From: DASVBE01 sp963770375
GTDB taxonomy: Bacteria; Actinomycetota; Actinomycetes; Streptosporangiales; Streptosporangiaceae
Assembly (NCBI GenBank): GCA_963770375.1
Contig: CAVYPM010000020.1
Coordinates: 1 to 64,000, forward strand
DNA length: 64,000 bases
Reading direction: 5' to 3'
Below, piece by piece: positions 1 to 9,292 of this stretch (positions are counted from its first letter, which is position 1; each line of letters begins with the position of its first letter). The notes under the pieces were generated by a model. It made no database searches. It saw nothing but the letters and a program-made list of their open reading frames with translations, and was not told the DNA's origin. A program made the translations under genes and the position numbers.

Positions 1-121
1 CCGGGGCTCCTGGGCGCGGCGGGACCGCCGGGGATAGAGTCCGGATACCTGGTTCCGGCCAGACTGTGACCCCCTGCTATGACCCCTGCCGGCTGGACCG
101 GACACTTTCCCGGAGGCGACC

Positions 122-592
122 GTGGCCGCTGCGCAGCCGTCAGGCAGCCCACCGCCGGAATGGCGGCCCAAGCGGGTCTCGCGGCTGGTCTCGGCCTGCA
201 TCATCGCGCCGGCCTGCCTGGCCTTTGCGGCGGCCGTCAACCTGGCGATCTTCAGTACCGACAGCAAGCCCGTCACCCTGGGCTTCGGCCTGGTGGTCAC
301 CGTGCTCAGCCTGCTGATCGGGGCCCAGGCGGCCAGCGTGCCCGCGCTGCGCATCCGGCTGGCGGGCAATCAGCTGGAGTACCGCAACCTGCTGTGGTCC
401 GACCGTTCGGTCCCGCTGGCCAGCGTCACCGGGGTCACCGCCGCGCCGCGCGGCATGGTCATCAGCCGCAGCGACGGCAGCGAGGTGGTGGCGCATGCCG
501 TCACCGACCCGTTCCGCATGTCCAAGCGGGCCGCCAGCACGGCTGAGGAGATCCAGGACGCGGTGACCCGGTGGCGGAAGCAGTGGGGATGA
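122..592 (+). CDS. small membrane protein with PH-like C-terminal domain
   Basis: A 156-residue protein with two hydrophobic segments at about residues 24-46 and 52-72, then a soluble C-terminal half (about 75-150). That half contains 'LEYRNLLWSDRSVPLASV', the pattern seen in small bacterial membrane proteins with a PH-like fold, where a short strand 'x-L-x-x-R' follows the membrane hairpin. The role is unknown; such proteins sit in the plasma membrane with the PH-like part in the cytoplasm. The GTG start is chosen because GGAGG lies six bases upstream. The stop overlaps the ATG of the next gene (ATGA), so the two are probably cotranslated. The PH assignment rests on hydropathy and a short motif only. 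Confidence 0.6.
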   Translation: MAAAQPSGSPPPEWRPKRVSRLVSACIIAPACLAFAAAVNLAIFSTDSKPVTLGFGLVVTVLSLLIGAQAASVPALRIRLAGNQLEYRNLLWSDRSVPLASVTGVTAAPRGMVISRSDGSEVVAHAVTDPFRMSKRAASTAEEIQDAVTRWRKQWG

Positions 593-1390
593 CCGGGCAC
601 ACCGCACTGGTCACCGGCGCGAACCACGGCATCGGCGCGGCCACCTGCCTGGCCCTGGCCCAGCGCGGCTGTGCCGTGCTGGCCACGTACCTGCGCGGGC
701 AGGACCCGGCCGGCCCGGGCACTGCCGGAGGACGACCTGGCCTGGCGGGGCAAGGACGCGGCGGAGGTCGTGGCCGCGATCGAGGCGGCCGGCGGGCGGG
801 CCGTGGCGGTGGAAGCCGACCTGGCCGACCCGGCCGCGCCCGGGCGGCTGTTCGACGCGGCCGAGAAGCAGCTGGGGCCGGTCGACATCCTGGTCAACAA
901 CGCCACCGGGTGGCTGGCCGACACGTTCACGCCGGCCCGCACCGACCGGCACGGACGCGGGCTGCGGCCGGTCACGGCGGCGGGGTGGGAGCAGCAGTTC
1001 CGCGTGGACGCGATGGCCCCGGCGCTGCTGATCAGCGAGTTCGCCCGCCGGCACATCGCCCGCGGCGCGGACTGGGGCCGGATCATCGGGCTGCATTCCG
1101 GCGACGAGCTCGGCTTCCCGCAGGAGGTGTCCTACGGCGCGGCCAAGGCCGCGCAGGCGAACTACACGATGTCGGCCGCGTCGGAACTGGGCCGCTACGG
1201 GGTCACCGCGAACATGGTTCACCCGGGGGTCACCGACACCGGCTGGGTCAACGACGCGGTCCGCCAGATGGTGGCCGAAAGCACGGTGCTGTTCACCGTG
1301 GCCTCGCCCGCCGAGGTCGCCGAGGTCATCGCGTACCTGGCCTCCGACGCGGCGCGGCTCATCACGGGCAACGTCATCCGGCTGCGGTAG
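589..1390 (+). pseudogene. SDR family oxidoreductase, interrupted by one frameshift
   Basis: Short-chain dehydrogenase/reductase of about 267 residues, likely an NAD(P)-dependent oxidoreductase in the cytoplasm. The first frame from ATG 589 carries the cofactor motif 'TGANHGIGAA'. After about nt 700-725 the sense continues one base later in another frame with 'LPEDDLAW', 'DILVNNAT', and the catalytic 'YGAAK' preceded by Ser in 'LHSGD'. The extent is 802 nt, one base more than a multiple of three, so one extra base would explain the break. The C-terminal 'LITGNVIRLR' is a usual SDR end. The ATG overlaps the stop of the membrane protein upstream. Either a recent pseudogene or a sequence indel in a G/C run; all key residues are otherwise present. 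Confidence 0.75.
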
Positions 1391-1482
1391 GGACCGCCGC
1401 CGGCGGGTAGAGCAGCCGCCGGCGGGTAGGGCACTGGCCGTCCCCAACCGGGGGCCGCCGACCCGCTGAGCGAGGGAGTGCG

Positions 1483-2064
1483 ATGACCGACGTGATCCTC
1501 TTCCACCACGCGCAGGGCCTGACCGACGGCGTGCGCGAGTTCGCCGGCGTGCTGCGGGCCGCCGGGCACCAGGTGACCGTGCCCGATCTGTACGGCGGCG
1601 AGACGTTCGGCACGCTGGACGAGGGGGTCGCGTACGCCCAGCAGACCGGGTTCGACGTGCTGATCGAGCGCGGCCGGCGGGCCGCGGACCAGCTGCCCGC
1701 CGGGCTCGTCTGCGCCGGGTTCTCGCTCGGCGTGCTGCCCGCGCAGTCGCTGGCCCAGACCCGGCCGGGGGCGCGGGGCGCGCTGCTGTTCCACGCCTGC
1801 GTGCCGCCGGCCGAGTTCGGGACCGGCTGGCCACCGGGTGTCCCGGTGCAGGTCCACGGGATGCAGGACGACCCGTTCTTCGCGGGCGAGGGGGACCTGG
1901 ACGCGGCGCGGGAGCTGGTCAAGTCGGCGGCGGACGCGGAGCTGTTCCTGTACCCGGGCGACCAGCATCTGTTCGCCGACCGCAGCCTGCCGTCCTACGA
2001 CGAGGCCGCGGCGGCGCTGCTGACCGAGCGGGTGCTGGCGTTCCTGGCCGGTCTCGCGGCCTAG
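1483..2064 (+). CDS. dienelactone hydrolase family protein
   Basis: Alpha/beta hydrolase of 193 residues, the usual length for the dienelactone hydrolase (DLH) family. The nucleophile elbow reads 'GFSLG' near residue 81, so Ser stands where classical DLH has Cys. The acid is probably Asp in 'MQDDPFF' and the base His in 'PGDQHLF', in the expected order and spacing. Such Ser variants in actinobacteria are of unproven substrate; ester or lactone hydrolysis is inferred. The ATG is preceded by 'gagggagtg', a fair ribosome site. It lies 92 bp after the broken SDR on the same strand and could share its transcript. Confidence 0.8.
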   Translation: MTDVILFHHAQGLTDGVREFAGVLRAAGHQVTVPDLYGGETFGTLDEGVAYAQQTGFDVLIERGRRAADQLPAGLVCAGFSLGVLPAQSLAQTRPGARGALLFHACVPPAEFGTGWPPGVPVQVHGMQDDPFFAGEGDLDAARELVKSAADAELFLYPGDQHLFADRSLPSYDEAAAALLTERVLAFLAGLAA

Positions 2065-2106
2065 ACATCGATGACCGGGCCCGGCGGGTACGCTTCGGGG
2101 ACCCAA

Positions 2107-2185
2107 CGGGATGTGGCGCAGCTTGGGTAGCGCGCTTGCTCCGGGAGCAGGAGGCTGCGGGTTCTGTATCCGGCCACCCCGACCA
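2107..2185 (+). tRNA. degenerate tRNA-Pro (anticodon CGG), possible pseudo-tRNA
   Basis: The stretch folds as a cloverleaf with an encoded CCA end. The acceptor arm pairs CGGGATG with CACCCCG, with one A-C mismatch at pair 5. The D arm is GCGC/GCGC, and the anticodon stem CTTGC/GCAGG is complete. The loop TCCGGGA gives anticodon CGG (Pro) with G37, as in other bacterial tRNA-Pro. The T arm is damaged: GCGGG faces CCGGC with a G-G mismatch, and the loop is eight bases without A58. The D loop has one extra G. It is 79 nt, against the usual 77. It may be a decayed second copy or hold sequence errors. It ends 44 bp before the next coding region. Confidence 0.5.
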
Positions 2186-2229
2186 TCGCTGCAGGTCAGC
2201 GCCGTCCATGGCGTGGGAGGACGGGCCAC

Positions 2230-5066
2230 GTGGCAGCACACGAGGTCGGTGTTTCGGCCCGCGAGGCCGAGGTGCTCGCTGCTATCGGGGAGCACCTGAC
2301 CAACGCTGAGATCGCGGCGCGGCTCTTCATCTCGGTCCGCACCGTGGAGAGCCACGTCTCCTCGATGCTCAGGAAGCTCCAGGTCGAGGACCGCCGCGCG
2401 CTGGCCGCGATCGCGGCACGGCTGCCCGCCGCGGATCCCGGGGATACCGGCAAGATCATGGTGCCGCTGCCCGCGCCGCTGACCTCCTTCATCGGACGGT
2501 CCGCCGAGCGGGCCGCTCTCACCTCAGTGGTTCGCGGCCATCGCATGGTCACCGCCGTCGGGCCGGGCGGGGTCGGCAAGACGCGCCTGGTACTGAGCGT
2601 TCTCACCGGGCTGGCCGGCGAGTTTGCGGACGGGGTGTGGTTCGTGGACCTGGTGCCGATCGCCCACCCGTCGATGATCGCGCCAGCCATCGCGGCGGCG
2701 CTGGGCCTGGGCGAGGACGAGGCGCGGTCAGCTGACGACACCGTGGCCGACTGGCTTGCCGTCCGGGAGACCCTGCTGGTGCTCGACAACTGCGAGCACC
2801 TGCTGGACGGCGTGGCTGTCGTGGTGGAGCGCCTGCTCGCGGGCTGCCCGCAGCTCCGGGTGCTGATCACCAGCCGGGCCCGGTTGCGCGTGGCCTACGA
2901 GTGGGTGTTCCCGGTGCCCGGGCTCTCGCTCGCGGCGGACGGCGGCGGCCCGGGCGATGCGGTAGAGCTTTTCTGCCAGCGAGCCGGCGCGGGCGGGGCC
3001 GAGCTTGGCCCCGCTGACCAGGATCGGGTCACTGTCATCTGCCGCAAGCTCGAGGGCATCGCGCTGGCGATCGAGCTGGCCGCGGCCCGGGTGACATCGC
3101 TCGGTCTCGACGACCTCGAGGCGGGGCTGGCCGACCGGCTGCGGCTGCTGACCGGGGGGTCACGGGTCGCGGACCGGCATCGCTCGCTCCAGTCCACGCT
3201 GGACTGGAGCTACGCCCTGCTCGACGAGACCAGCCAGGCCGTGCTGCGCCGGGTCTCGGTGTTCGCCGCCCCGTTCACCGCCGCGGCGGTGGGGGCGGTG
3301 GCCTCCGGGTGGCCGCCCGTGCCCGGTGGCCTCCTGCACGCCGTCCTAGCCGGGCTGGTCGACCAGAGCTTGCTGGTCGCGGCCCCGGATGACGGTGCCA
3401 CTCGCTACCGGGTCCCGGAGACAATCCGGCAGTACGGTGCCGGCCGGCTGGCCGAGGCGGGCGAGCAGGACGAGGCGCACGCCCGCCACCTGCGCTGGTT
3501 CCTGGGCGAAGCCGCTGCCACTGACCTGCCCGGCGGGGGCGGCCTGGGGGCCTGGCGGGTGGCTTTCGACCTGGCGGCCGACGAGCTGCGGGCCGCGCTG
3601 GGCTGGGCGGCTGGCCAGGCCCGGCTCCGCGGCGTGGCGTACCAGCTGGCGGTCAGGCTGGCGGAGCTGAGCTTTGCCCGCGGGCTGCCGGGCGAGGCAC
3701 AGGACCGGTACGAACAGGCCGCGGAACTGGCCGACGCCGACCCGGACGCGGCCGCCGCCCTGCGCGGCGCCGCGGGTGCCGCCGAGTTCCGCTACCAGGG
3801 CGACGATGCGCTGCGGCTGCGCCGCGCGGCCGCCGGATCGCGCAGCTCCAGGCCGGGGACCGGGCCGGCGCCGCGGCCGACCTGGCCCGGGCCGCCGAGC
3901 TGATCATCCGCCTGCCCGGCCTGTGGGAGACGCCGCCGGACGTCACCGCCGCCGACCAGCTGATCGCCGAGGCCCGGGCGCTCGGGCCGGTCAGCCCCGC
4001 CGCGGAAGCCAGGATCCTGGCCGCGGATGGGTTCCGCCGCCCGGAGACCGACCCGGCCGCCGCCAGCCTCGCGGAGCAGGCCCTGGCCATCGCCCGCCAG
4101 GCCGGCGACGTGCTCGCCGAAAGCTCGGCACTCGACCTGCTGACCTCCATCCAGCTGGTCCGCGGCGAGGTCAGGGCCGCGGCCGCAATCTCCTGGCGGC
4201 GCACCGAGCTGCTGGGCCCGCTGCGCCCGCGGCCCGGCATGGGGTTCGAGTTCCCCGACGCCCTGATGATGGCGGAGGAGTGCGCGCTGGCGGCGGGCGA
4301 CCTGCCGACGGCACGGGCGCTGGCCGGGCGCCTGGCGGACCTGCCCTTCCACCGCGATGGAGGGCATCAGGCTGCCTGCCGGCTGATCGTCGTGGCCGCT
4401 CTGGCCGGAGACTGGGACGAGGCGCTGCTGCGCGCCGCGCGCTTCCGCGACGAATGGGAGCTGACCGGGCGGCCACGCGGGGCGTCGTGGGCCAGGGCCA
4501 GCGCGGGCAGCGTTGCCCGTGGATCGTACGCCGCGGCGACCATCCACGGGCTGCGCGGCAACCAGGCGGCGCGGGACGCCTGGCTCGAGATCGCGGACGC
4601 GGTAGCGATCGCGGGCAAGCCCTGGCGCGGACGCCGGTTCGGCCAGTTCCTCGACGCGTGGCTGCTCCTGCACCAGGGCCGTGCCGAGGAGGCCGGGCAG
4701 GTTCTCGACACGGCGCCGGAGCCAGACGGCCTGGCCTGGCACAACGGGATGTGGCAGCCGTGGCACGCGGCGCTGTGGGCGGAGGCCGCAGTCCTGGCCG
4801 GCCGCGGGGACGCGGCGGCCCGGATCGCGGCAGCCCAGGAGATGACCAGGGACAACCCGGCCGCGTCGGCGATCGTCGGCCGGGCCGCGGCGCTGCCCGG
4901 CGATCGTGCGGGGCTGACCCGGGCGGCGGCTGCGCTCCGGGCGGCCGGGTTCCGCTACCAGTGGGCACGGACCCTGGTGTTCCTCGGCGGGGAGGACCGG
5001 GAGCGGGGCGAATCCGTGCTCGCCGGGCTGGGCGCGGCAGCCATGGCCTGGCCGCCGGCCGGGTAG
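2230..5066 (+). pseudogene. LuxR-HTH / NB-ARC ATPase regulator, interrupted by one frameshift
   Basis: Large regulator of about 945 residues. Residues 6-62 form a LuxR-type helix-turn-helix ('LTNAEIAARLFISVRTVES'). An NB-ARC-like ATPase follows, with Walker A 'GPGGVGKT' (111-118), Walker B 'LLVLDNCEHLL' (about 182) and sensor 'LITSRARL'. The rest is helical repeats of the TPR type. The HTH-first order is a known actinobacterial arrangement, unlike LAL proteins. Near nt 3830 (about residue 533) the frame ends in a stop at 3901, while the sense continues in another frame ('RIAQLQAGDRAGAAADLARA') to the stop at 5066. The length is two bases over a multiple of three, so one lost base in 'gcggccgccgg' fits. 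The GTG start follows GGAGG. The target is unknown. Confidence 0.8.
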
Positions 5067-5404
5067 CGGCCGCGTAACGGCCGGCCCGGGAACCCGGGCA
5101 GCTCCGTGGGCGCCAGCACCGGGCCCGTCACCACGGCCGGCATCCGTGTCCGCTGACCGGCATCCGTGCCGGGAATCCGTGCCCGGGAGCCTGCGGTCCG
5201 TGCTGGGCACGGACGCCAGGCGCCGCCGTTCGCGCGACAGTGAGAGCACCCGGCATCGCCGAAGGGACGCGAGGCCGGGCAGGGAGGCCGGGCGGCGGCG
5301 ACGGGCGGTGCTGCCAGGGCGGTGACACCCCCGGCCCTGGGACGCCGCCCGGCATCCCCCGCCGTCTGGCGGCGGATCCGTGATTCCCGACAGGAGGACT
5401 TGCC
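5067..5404. other. gene-free spacer
   Basis: About 340 bp without a convincing reading frame. It holds a short cluster of direct repeats of 'ggcatccgtg' (around 5140-5170) with a degenerate third copy, and several G/C dyads such as 'ccggcccgggaacccggg' near 5090. The latter could act as a terminator for the regulator that ends at 5066. An AGGAGG ribosome site for the next gene starts at about 5393. No promoter stands out. Confidence 0.4.
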
Positions 5405-5650
5405 ATGCCCAGGTACATGGACTTTCACCAGGACCTGAAGCTGCCCGGGGAGGCGATCGAGCAGATCGCCGCCGACACCCGCAACGCGACGGCCGACCAG
5501 TTCGGCGTGCGCCAGGTCGAGCTCTACCACAACGCTGACGGCATCGTGTACTGCCTGCTCGACGGGCCGGATGAGGACGCGATACGCCAGCATCACGCCG
5601 CGCTCGGGGTCCCCTGCGGCGACGTGCACGAAGTGAACAGCCTCGCCTGA
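5405..5650 (+). CDS. DUF4242 small protein (SCO4226-like)
   Basis: An 81-residue cytoplasmic protein of the DUF4242 family. The best-studied relative, Streptomyces coelicolor SCO4226, is reported to bind nickel. Family features seen here are the N-terminal 'MPRYMDFHQDL', the central 'VELYHNADGIVYCLLDGP' strand pair and the terminal 'VPCGDVHEVNSLA'. It forms a ferredoxin-like fold in relatives. Several His and Cys residues are present, but whether it binds metal is not visible from sequence. An AGGAGG site seven bases before the ATG fixes the start. A cupin gene follows 29 bp later on the same strand. Confidence 0.75.
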   Translation: MPRYMDFHQDLKLPGEAIEQIAADTRNATADQFGVRQVELYHNADGIVYCLLDGPDEDAIRQHHAALGVPCGDVHEVNSLA

Positions 5651-5679
5651 CCGGGCGGGCGGCAAGGAGGGCAGAGGTC

Positions 5680-6256
5680 ATGACGGGAAACGGAGTCCGG
5701 CGGGTGGTCACCGGCCGCAGCGGCCCGCGGTCGGCGGTCGCCGAGGACTGCCTCGTCGAGCCGGTCGTGGCCGCAGCCCTGCCCGGCTACTCCTGGCACC
5801 GGATCTGGAGCCTGGACCAGCCGCCGGCCCGGCCCGGAAGGCCCGGAAGGCCAGGATGGCCCGCCGCCCGGCCACGGCCAGGCGCATTTCCCGCCGCCGG
5901 GCGGCCTGCGGTTCACCGTCTTCACCGTGCCGCCCCAGGGAACCGGCCCGGCCGCGGCACGCACCGCCGAGGCCGGGCGCGAACTGGAGCGAGTGCTGCC
6001 CGGCCGGTCGCGGTACATGGAAGCCGGCCAGGACGGGATGCACCGGACCCCGACCCTCGACCTGATCTGCGTCCTGTCCGGGGAGATCTGGCTCGAGCTG
6101 GACGACGGCGAGATCCACCTCCGCCCGGGCGACTGCGTCGTGCAGAACGGCACCCGGCACGCCTGGCGGAACCGAAGCGGCACCCCCTGCTCGATGGCCA
6201 TCGTGCTGATCGGCGCCAGCCAAGCCGGGCACAGACCCAGAAACGAGCGGCAATGA
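5680..6256 (+). pseudogene. cupin domain protein, interrupted by one frameshift
   Basis: A cupin of about 190 residues. The first frame from ATG 5680 (after AAGGAGG) gives 'VVTGRSGPRSAVAEDC' and 'PGYSWHRIWSLDQPPA'. After a G/C stretch at 5830-5870, which holds a doubled 'gcccggaag', the sense resumes in another frame: 'GLRFTVFTVPPQGTG', then the cupin core 'DGEIHLRPGDCVVQNGTRHAW'-like second motif with His at the end. The family usually binds a metal or small ligand; the first-motif His residues are partly replaced, so catalysis is doubtful. The extent is 577 nt, one base too many. The stop overlaps the ATG of the next gene. Confidence 0.7.
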
Positions 6257-6576
6257 AACACCTCCCCCTGGCCGTCACCGCGGCGGCGGCCGTCGCGATG
6301 CTCGGCCTGCCGCCGGCCCCGGCCCAGGCCCAGGCCCCGGCCGGCCCGGCGGGCTCCTGCGCAGCCATCACCGGCGCGGCAGGCGGCCACTACCACGCCG
6401 CCCTGGCTCTGCGCCGGGCCGCGGCCGCGGCGCAAGCCGCCCGCGACAACGCCCTGGCGGCCCGTGATGACCGGGCGTCGCAGCAGCACATGACCCGGTT
6501 CTACGCCGCCGTGGGCCGCGGCCTGGCCCGCAACTGCTATCTGGGGCACCCCGCCACGGGCCTTGCGCGGCGGTGA
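6253..6576 (+). CDS. small secreted protein
   Basis: A 107-residue protein with a clear Sec signal peptide: 'MKHL', a hydrophobic core to about residue 20, and likely cleavage after 'PAQAQA'. The mature part is Ala-rich and helical with just two Cys residues ('GSCAAI' and 'RNCYLG'), which could form one disulfide outside the cell. No family is recognised. The ATG overlaps the cupin stop (ATGA), and its own stop overlaps a possible GTG of the next gene, so all three are packed tightly. No function is proposed. Confidence 0.6.
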   Translation: MKHLPLAVTAAAAVAMLGLPPAPAQAQAPAGPAGSCAAITGAAGGHYHAALALRRAAAAAQAARDNALAARDDRASQQHMTRFYAAVGRGLARNCYLGHPATGLARR

Positions 6577-6602
6577 CCGGAATGTGCGTGACAATGGAGG
6601 GC

Positions 6603-9212
6603 ATGCTGCTGGAACGGGAGGCGGCGCAGGCAGCCCTGGCCGATTACGCCCGCGAGGCCAGCAACGGTTCCGGCCGGCTGGTGCTGGTTTCCGGGGAGGC
6701 CGGCATCGGCAAGTCGGCGCTGGTCGACCAGTTGCGCCGGGACCTGCCCGACGCCCGGTGGTCGTGGGGAGCGTGCGACGGCCTGTTCACCCCCCGCCCG
6801 CTCGGGCCGCTGTTCGACCTGGCCAGCCAGCTCGGCGGCGAGCTCGCCCGGCTGTGCCAGGCCGGGGCCGGGCGGGACGAGCTGTTCCGCGCCCTGCTGC
6901 AGCAGCTTTCCGGGCCGGGCCCGCTGCAGCTGGTGATCATCGAGGACGTGCACTGGGCCGACGAGTCCACCGTGGACCTGCTGCGCTACCTCGGCCGGCG
7001 GCTGCGCGACGCCGCGGTGCTGCTGGTCGTCACCTACCGGGACGAGGGCCTGACCGCCACCGACCCGCTCCGCATCGCCCTGGGCGACCTGGCCACCCAG
7101 CGGCCCATCCGGCGGATCTCGCTGGGCCCGCTGTCCCGGGACGCGGTCGGGGTGCTGGCCGCGGGCAGCGGGCTCGAGCCCGCCGGGCTGTACGAGCTGA
7201 CCGGCGGCAACCCGTTCTACGTGACCGAGGTGCTGGCCGCCGGGATGAGCGAGATACCCACCTCGGCGCGGGACGCGGTGCTGGCCCGGGCCGCCCGGCT
7301 GCCCGCCGGCACCCGCGAGGTGCTGGACGTGGCCGCGCTCACCGGCACCCGGGTCGAGCTGCCGCTGCTGACCGCGGTCACCGGCTGCCCGCCGCCGGTG
7401 CTCGACGAGCTGCTGGCCTCGGGCCTGCTCACCGCGGACGACGGCGGGCTGCGGTTCCGGCACGAGATCGCCCGGCTGGCGGTCGCGCAGGCGGTGCCGG
7501 CGCACCGCCGCGCGGAGATCCACGGCCGGATCCTGGCCGCGCTGCGGGCCAGCGGCAGCACCGACGACGCCCGGCTGGCCTTCCACGCCGAGGCGGCCGG
7601 CGACGCCGCGGCGGTGCTGGAGTACGCGCCGCGGGCCGGCCGCCGGGCGGCCCGGCTGGCCGCGCACCGCGAGGCAGCCGAGCAGTTCGCCCGGGCGCTG
7701 CGGGTGGCCGACGCCGACGGCACCGACAGCACCGGCCCGGCGCTGGCCGCCGGGCTGCACGGCGAGCTGGCCTGGGAGCTGTCGCTGGCTGACCGGTGGG
7801 CCGAGGCCGAGCGCGCGATCACGCGCTCTCTCGAGCTGTGGCGGGCGGCCGGCGACCGGCTCCGTGCGGGCGACGCCACCCGCCTGCTGTCCATCGCCGC
7901 CTGGCACCTGGGCCGCGGCGCGGACGCGATGGCCACCGCAGAGGCGGCGATCGCCATCCTCGAGCCCCTGGGTCCCGGCCCCGAGCTGGCCCGGGCCTGT
8001 GTCCATCTGGCCGGCCAGCGGATGCTGGCGTACGAGCACGGCGAAGACCGGGCCACCGGGCTGGCCCAGCAGGCTGAGCGGCTGGCCGGCCAGTTTGACC
8101 TCCCCGATGTGCTCAGCGACGCGCTGAACACGCAGGCCTGCATGGCCCGGCGGGCGGGCCGGCCGTGGGCCGGCCAGCTGCAGCAGGCCCTGGATGTGGC
8201 GCTGGCGGCGGGCCGGGAAGCCCAGGCCGGACGGGCCTACATCAACCTGTACAGCGGCTTCTGCGCGGAACGGCAGTTCGCCGCGGGCGAGCGGTACTAC
8301 ACCGAGGGCGTGACGTACTGCGACGACCACGACATCCCCACCTTCTCGATCTTCCTGCGCAGCGAGCGGGCCGTAACCCTGGAGAAGACCGGCCGGTGGG
8401 ATGAGGCCCTGACCGTCGCGGAAGACCTGCTGCGCCGCGGCGGCCCGTCGCCGATCATCCGGCTCTGCCCGCTGAACCGGATCGGCACGATCCGGGCCCG
8501 CCGCGGCGAACCCGGGGCCTGGGAGCACCTCGACGAGGCGATGGCCACCGCCGACGGCACTGGCGAGGCGGGCCCGGTCCGGCTGACCAGAACCGAGGCC
8601 TACTGGCTGGAAGGCCGGCGGGACGAGGCCCGGACCGAAGCCGAGCGGGCCGACGAAGAGAGCGGGCATCCCGACAGCTGGACCCTCGGCGCGGTGACCT
8701 GCTGGCTCCGGCGGACCGGCTCGGGCCGGCCGCCGCGCGGCGGCGAGCTGGCCGGCCCGTACCAGGCCGAGCTGGCCGGGGACTGGGCCGCGGCCGCGCA
8801 GCAGTGGCTGGACCTCGGCTGCCCGTACGACGCCGCGCTGGCCCTGCTCGACGCGCCGGACGAGGCTGCCCTGCGCACGGCGCTTGATCTGCTGACCGGC
8901 CTCGGTGCCGAGGCCGCGGCGCAGATCGCCCGGCAGCGGCTGCGGTCGCTCGGCGTCCGGTCGATCCCGGCCGGCCCGCGGGCGGCCACCCGCGCCGACC
9001 CGCTGCGGCTGACCCAGCGCGAGCGCGAGGTGCTCGGCCTGATCTGCGCCGGGCTCAGCAACGCCGAGATCGCCGCGCAGCTGTTCATCTCGGTCAAGAC
9101 CGCCGGGCACCACGTCTCGGCCATCCTGGCCAAGCTGGACGCCCCCACCCGGCACGCCGCCGCGATCAGGGCCGCCGAGCTCGGCCTGACCGGGGTCCCG
9201 GCCGCCCGCTGA
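6603..9212 (+). CDS. LAL-type LuxR family transcriptional regulator
   Basis: A large ATP-binding regulator of the LuxR family, 869 residues from ATG 6603. It has an N-terminal AAA-type ATPase with Walker A 'GEAGIGKSAL' (about residues 34-43) and Walker B 'LVIIEDVHWAD'. A long TPR-like helical middle follows. The C-terminal LuxR helix-turn-helix spans about 800-860 ('LTQREREVLGLICAGLSNAE' then 'LFISVKTAGHHVSAIL'). LAL proteins are usually pathway activators in actinobacteria; the target here is unknown. Earlier in-frame starts exist at 6573 and 6594. I prefer 6603 because homologues begin near 'MLLERE' and GGAGG lies just upstream. It follows the secreted-protein gene directly. Confidence 0.9.
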   Translation: MLLEREAAQAALADYAREASNGSGRLVLVSGEAGIGKSALVDQLRRDLPDARWSWGACDGLFTPRPLGPLFDLASQLGGELARLCQAGAGRDELFRALLQQLSGPGPLQLVIIEDVHWADESTVDLLRYLGRRLRDAAVLLVVTYRDEGLTATDPLRIALGDLATQRPIRRISLGPLSRDAVGVLAAGSGLEPAGLYELTGGNPFYVTEVLAAGMSEIPTSARDAVLARAARLPAGTREVLDVAALTGTRVELPLLTAVTGCPPPVLDELLASGLLTADDGGLRFRHEIARLAVAQAVPAHRRAEIHGRILAALRASGSTDDARLAFHAEAAGDAAAVLEYAPRAGRRAARLAAHREAAEQFARALRVADADGTDSTGPALAAGLHGELAWELSLADRWAEAERAITRSLELWRAAGDRLRAGDATRLLSIAAWHLGRGADAMATAEAAIAILEPLGPGPELARACVHLAGQRMLAYEHGEDRATGLAQQAERLAGQFDLPDVLSDALNTQACMARRAGRPWAGQLQQALDVALAAGREAQAGRAYINLYSGFCAERQFAAGERYYTEGVTYCDDHDIPTFSIFLRSERAVTLEKTGRWDEALTVAEDLLRRGGPSPIIRLCPLNRIGTIRARRGEPGAWEHLDEAMATADGTGEAGPVRLTRTEAYWLEGRRDEARTEAERADEESGHPDSWTLGAVTCWLRRTGSGRPPRGGELAGPYQAELAGDWAAAAQQWLDLGCPYDAALALLDAPDEAALRTALDLLTGLGAEAAAQIARQRLRSLGVRSIPAGPRAATRADPLRLTQREREVLGLICAGLSNAEIAAQLFISVKTAGHHVSAILAKLDAPTRHAAAIRAAELGLTGVPAAR

Positions 9213-9292
9213 TCACCTCCGCAGGGCAGGCCACGCTCGGCCCGGACGATGATTCTTAAGGATTACGGTGCCGGGCGCGCGGGCCGTGCCGC

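Noticed and set aside
2230..5066. NB-ARC regulator as a SARP/AfsR protein
   Set aside because: The DNA-binding part is a LuxR helix-turn-helix, not the OmpR-like plus BTAD pair of SARPs.
5680..6576. A single 298-residue protein from 5680 to 6576
   Set aside because: The middle of that frame is Arg/Pro-rich noise; the sense shows two genes, a frameshifted cupin and a separate secreted protein whose ATG overlaps the cupin stop.
6537..9155. 872-codon open frame on the minus strand opposite the LAL regulator
   Set aside because: Typical antisense shadow in high-G+C DNA; Pro/Gly/Arg-rich with no domain, while the plus strand has clear ATPase and HTH motifs.
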